Shown here one piece after another: positions 63,388 to 64,000 of a stretch of 64,000 nt of DNA. A program made the position numbers and the translations under genes. This DNA is from Rheinheimera sediminis. GTDB lineage: Bacteria; Pseudomonadota; Gammaproteobacteria; Enterobacterales; Alteromonadaceae. Below the pieces are notes generated by a model that saw only the letters and a list, made by a program, of their open reading frames with translations, had not been told where the DNA came from and made no database searches. Location: positions 146,925 through 210,924 of the forward strand of contig NZ_RZUF01000004.1 in the NCBI RefSeq assembly GCF_004005375.1, written 5' to 3'. The stretch's first letter is position 1; the number at the start of each line of letters is the position of its first letter.

Positions 63388-63970
63388 CTGAAATTCAAGA
63401 CGGGCGGGGATAAACCCCGCCCCTAGGGTTGATTATGGATTATCTTGTAGGGGCGACCTTTATGGTCGCCCGTGAAGATGTCAGATCATATCGCCATTTC
63501 TGGAGGATTTATCCCGGTCTATGGATGGGGATACACCTTATCTCTATAGGCTTTGAATTCAAGACGGGCGGGGATAAACCCCGCCCCTACGGTTGATTAT
63601 GGATTGTATTGTAGCGGCGACCTTTATGGTCGCCCGTGAGGACGTCAGATCATATCGCCATTTCTGGAGGATTTATCCCGGTCTATGGATGGGGATACAC
63701 CTTATCTCTATCGATTTTGAATTCGGGACGGGCGGGGATAAAACCCGCCCCTACGGTTGATTATGGATTGTATTGTAGCGGCGACCTTTATGGGCGCCCG
63801 TGAGGACGTCAGATCATATCGCCATTTCTGGAGGATTTATCCCGGTCTATGGATGGGGATACACCTTATCTCTGTAGGTTTTGACGTCAAGACGGGCGGG
63901 GATAAAACCCGCCCATACGGTTGATTATGGATTGTATTGTAGCGGCGACCTTTATGGTCGCCCGTTTTTA
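63388..63970. repeat. 164-bp tandem repeat array, ~3.5 units
   Basis: GACGGGCGGGGATAAA recurs at 63399, 63563, 63727 and 63891, exactly 164 bp apart. Each unit has two hairpins: GGGCGGGG/CCCCGCCC around ATAAA and GGGCGACC/GGTCGCCC around TTTAT, then a 75-bp spacer. The last unit ends at about 63967. Copies differ by a few bases, some at hairpin positions. No frame is open across the array. It accounts for the 63312-64000 stretch together with ordinary intergenic DNA. Confidence 0.85.
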
Positions 63971-64000
63971 GCACTCTGCCACGCGGGTAACAAATCAATG

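Noticed and set aside
63388..63970. CRISPR array
   Set aside because: The whole 164-bp unit repeats; there are no short repeats separated by unique spacers and no cas genes.

Overview
The window reads as the chromosome of a Gammaproteobacterium, most likely an aquatic Alteromonadales or Chromatiaceae relative of the Rheinheimera type. The division is supported by familiar gene orders: hslV-hslU beside an ftsN-like gene and priA-rpmE, aroQ-accB-accC-prmA, cutA-dsbD beside groES-groEL, and zur-dusA followed by phage-shock-like genes. The genus is my inference from protein flavour only. The organism appears motile and chemotactic (CheX plus three chemoreceptors), aerobic (KatG), able to use histidine (complete hut set) and able to grow on peptides.

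Layout. 1-2280: CheX, Zur and a family-32-like glycosyltransferase. 2595-6633: a 4.0-kb integrative island inserted in the 5' end of dusA, flanked by a 40-bp direct repeat. It carries a broken abiE-like antitoxin, a hipBA toxin-antitoxin pair with four evenly spaced operators, and an integrase gene killed by three nonsense codons but no frameshift. 6526-9191: dusA with a rebuilt 5' end, then two small-gene clusters, each behind a sigma-54-type promoter. They encode an exported 88-residue protein, a 41-residue membrane protein, three tandem copies of a 24-residue membrane microprotein, a 31-residue membrane protein and a PspC-domain protein. I consider this phage-shock-like cluster the most interesting part of the window. 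9257-17349: core genes prmA, accC, accB, aroQ, dsbD, cutA, groES and groEL. 17600-19564: a small accessory patch with an unknown protein, a ParE/Phd toxin-antitoxin pair and a membrane protein.

19900-34700: exported catalase-peroxidase, orphan antitoxin, glycerol kinase, BASS transporter, a PadR/HAAS regulator pair, an OprB porin directly followed by a chemoreceptor, MAPEG protein, ABC exporter, solute-binding protein and ferredoxin-NADP reductase. 34800-42800: S9 peptidase, then a tight apbE-yihY-pip-dtd run, a SpeE-like protein, an acyltransferase/thioesterase fusion and a membrane protein. 43190-43425 looks like a MITE. 45700-52630: the hut regulon, with hutCUH leftwards, hutI divergent from a shared HutC operator, and rraA-hutG convergent. 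53000-57650: a GGDEF/EAL protein, a PAP2 phosphatase and an HBM-type chemoreceptor. 57700-63270: DUF971-hslU-hslV-ftsN, priA and rpmE. 63390-64000: a 164-bp tandem repeat array running out of the window.

Coordinates were read by eye and translated by hand. Family names rest on motif recognition; no database search was run.
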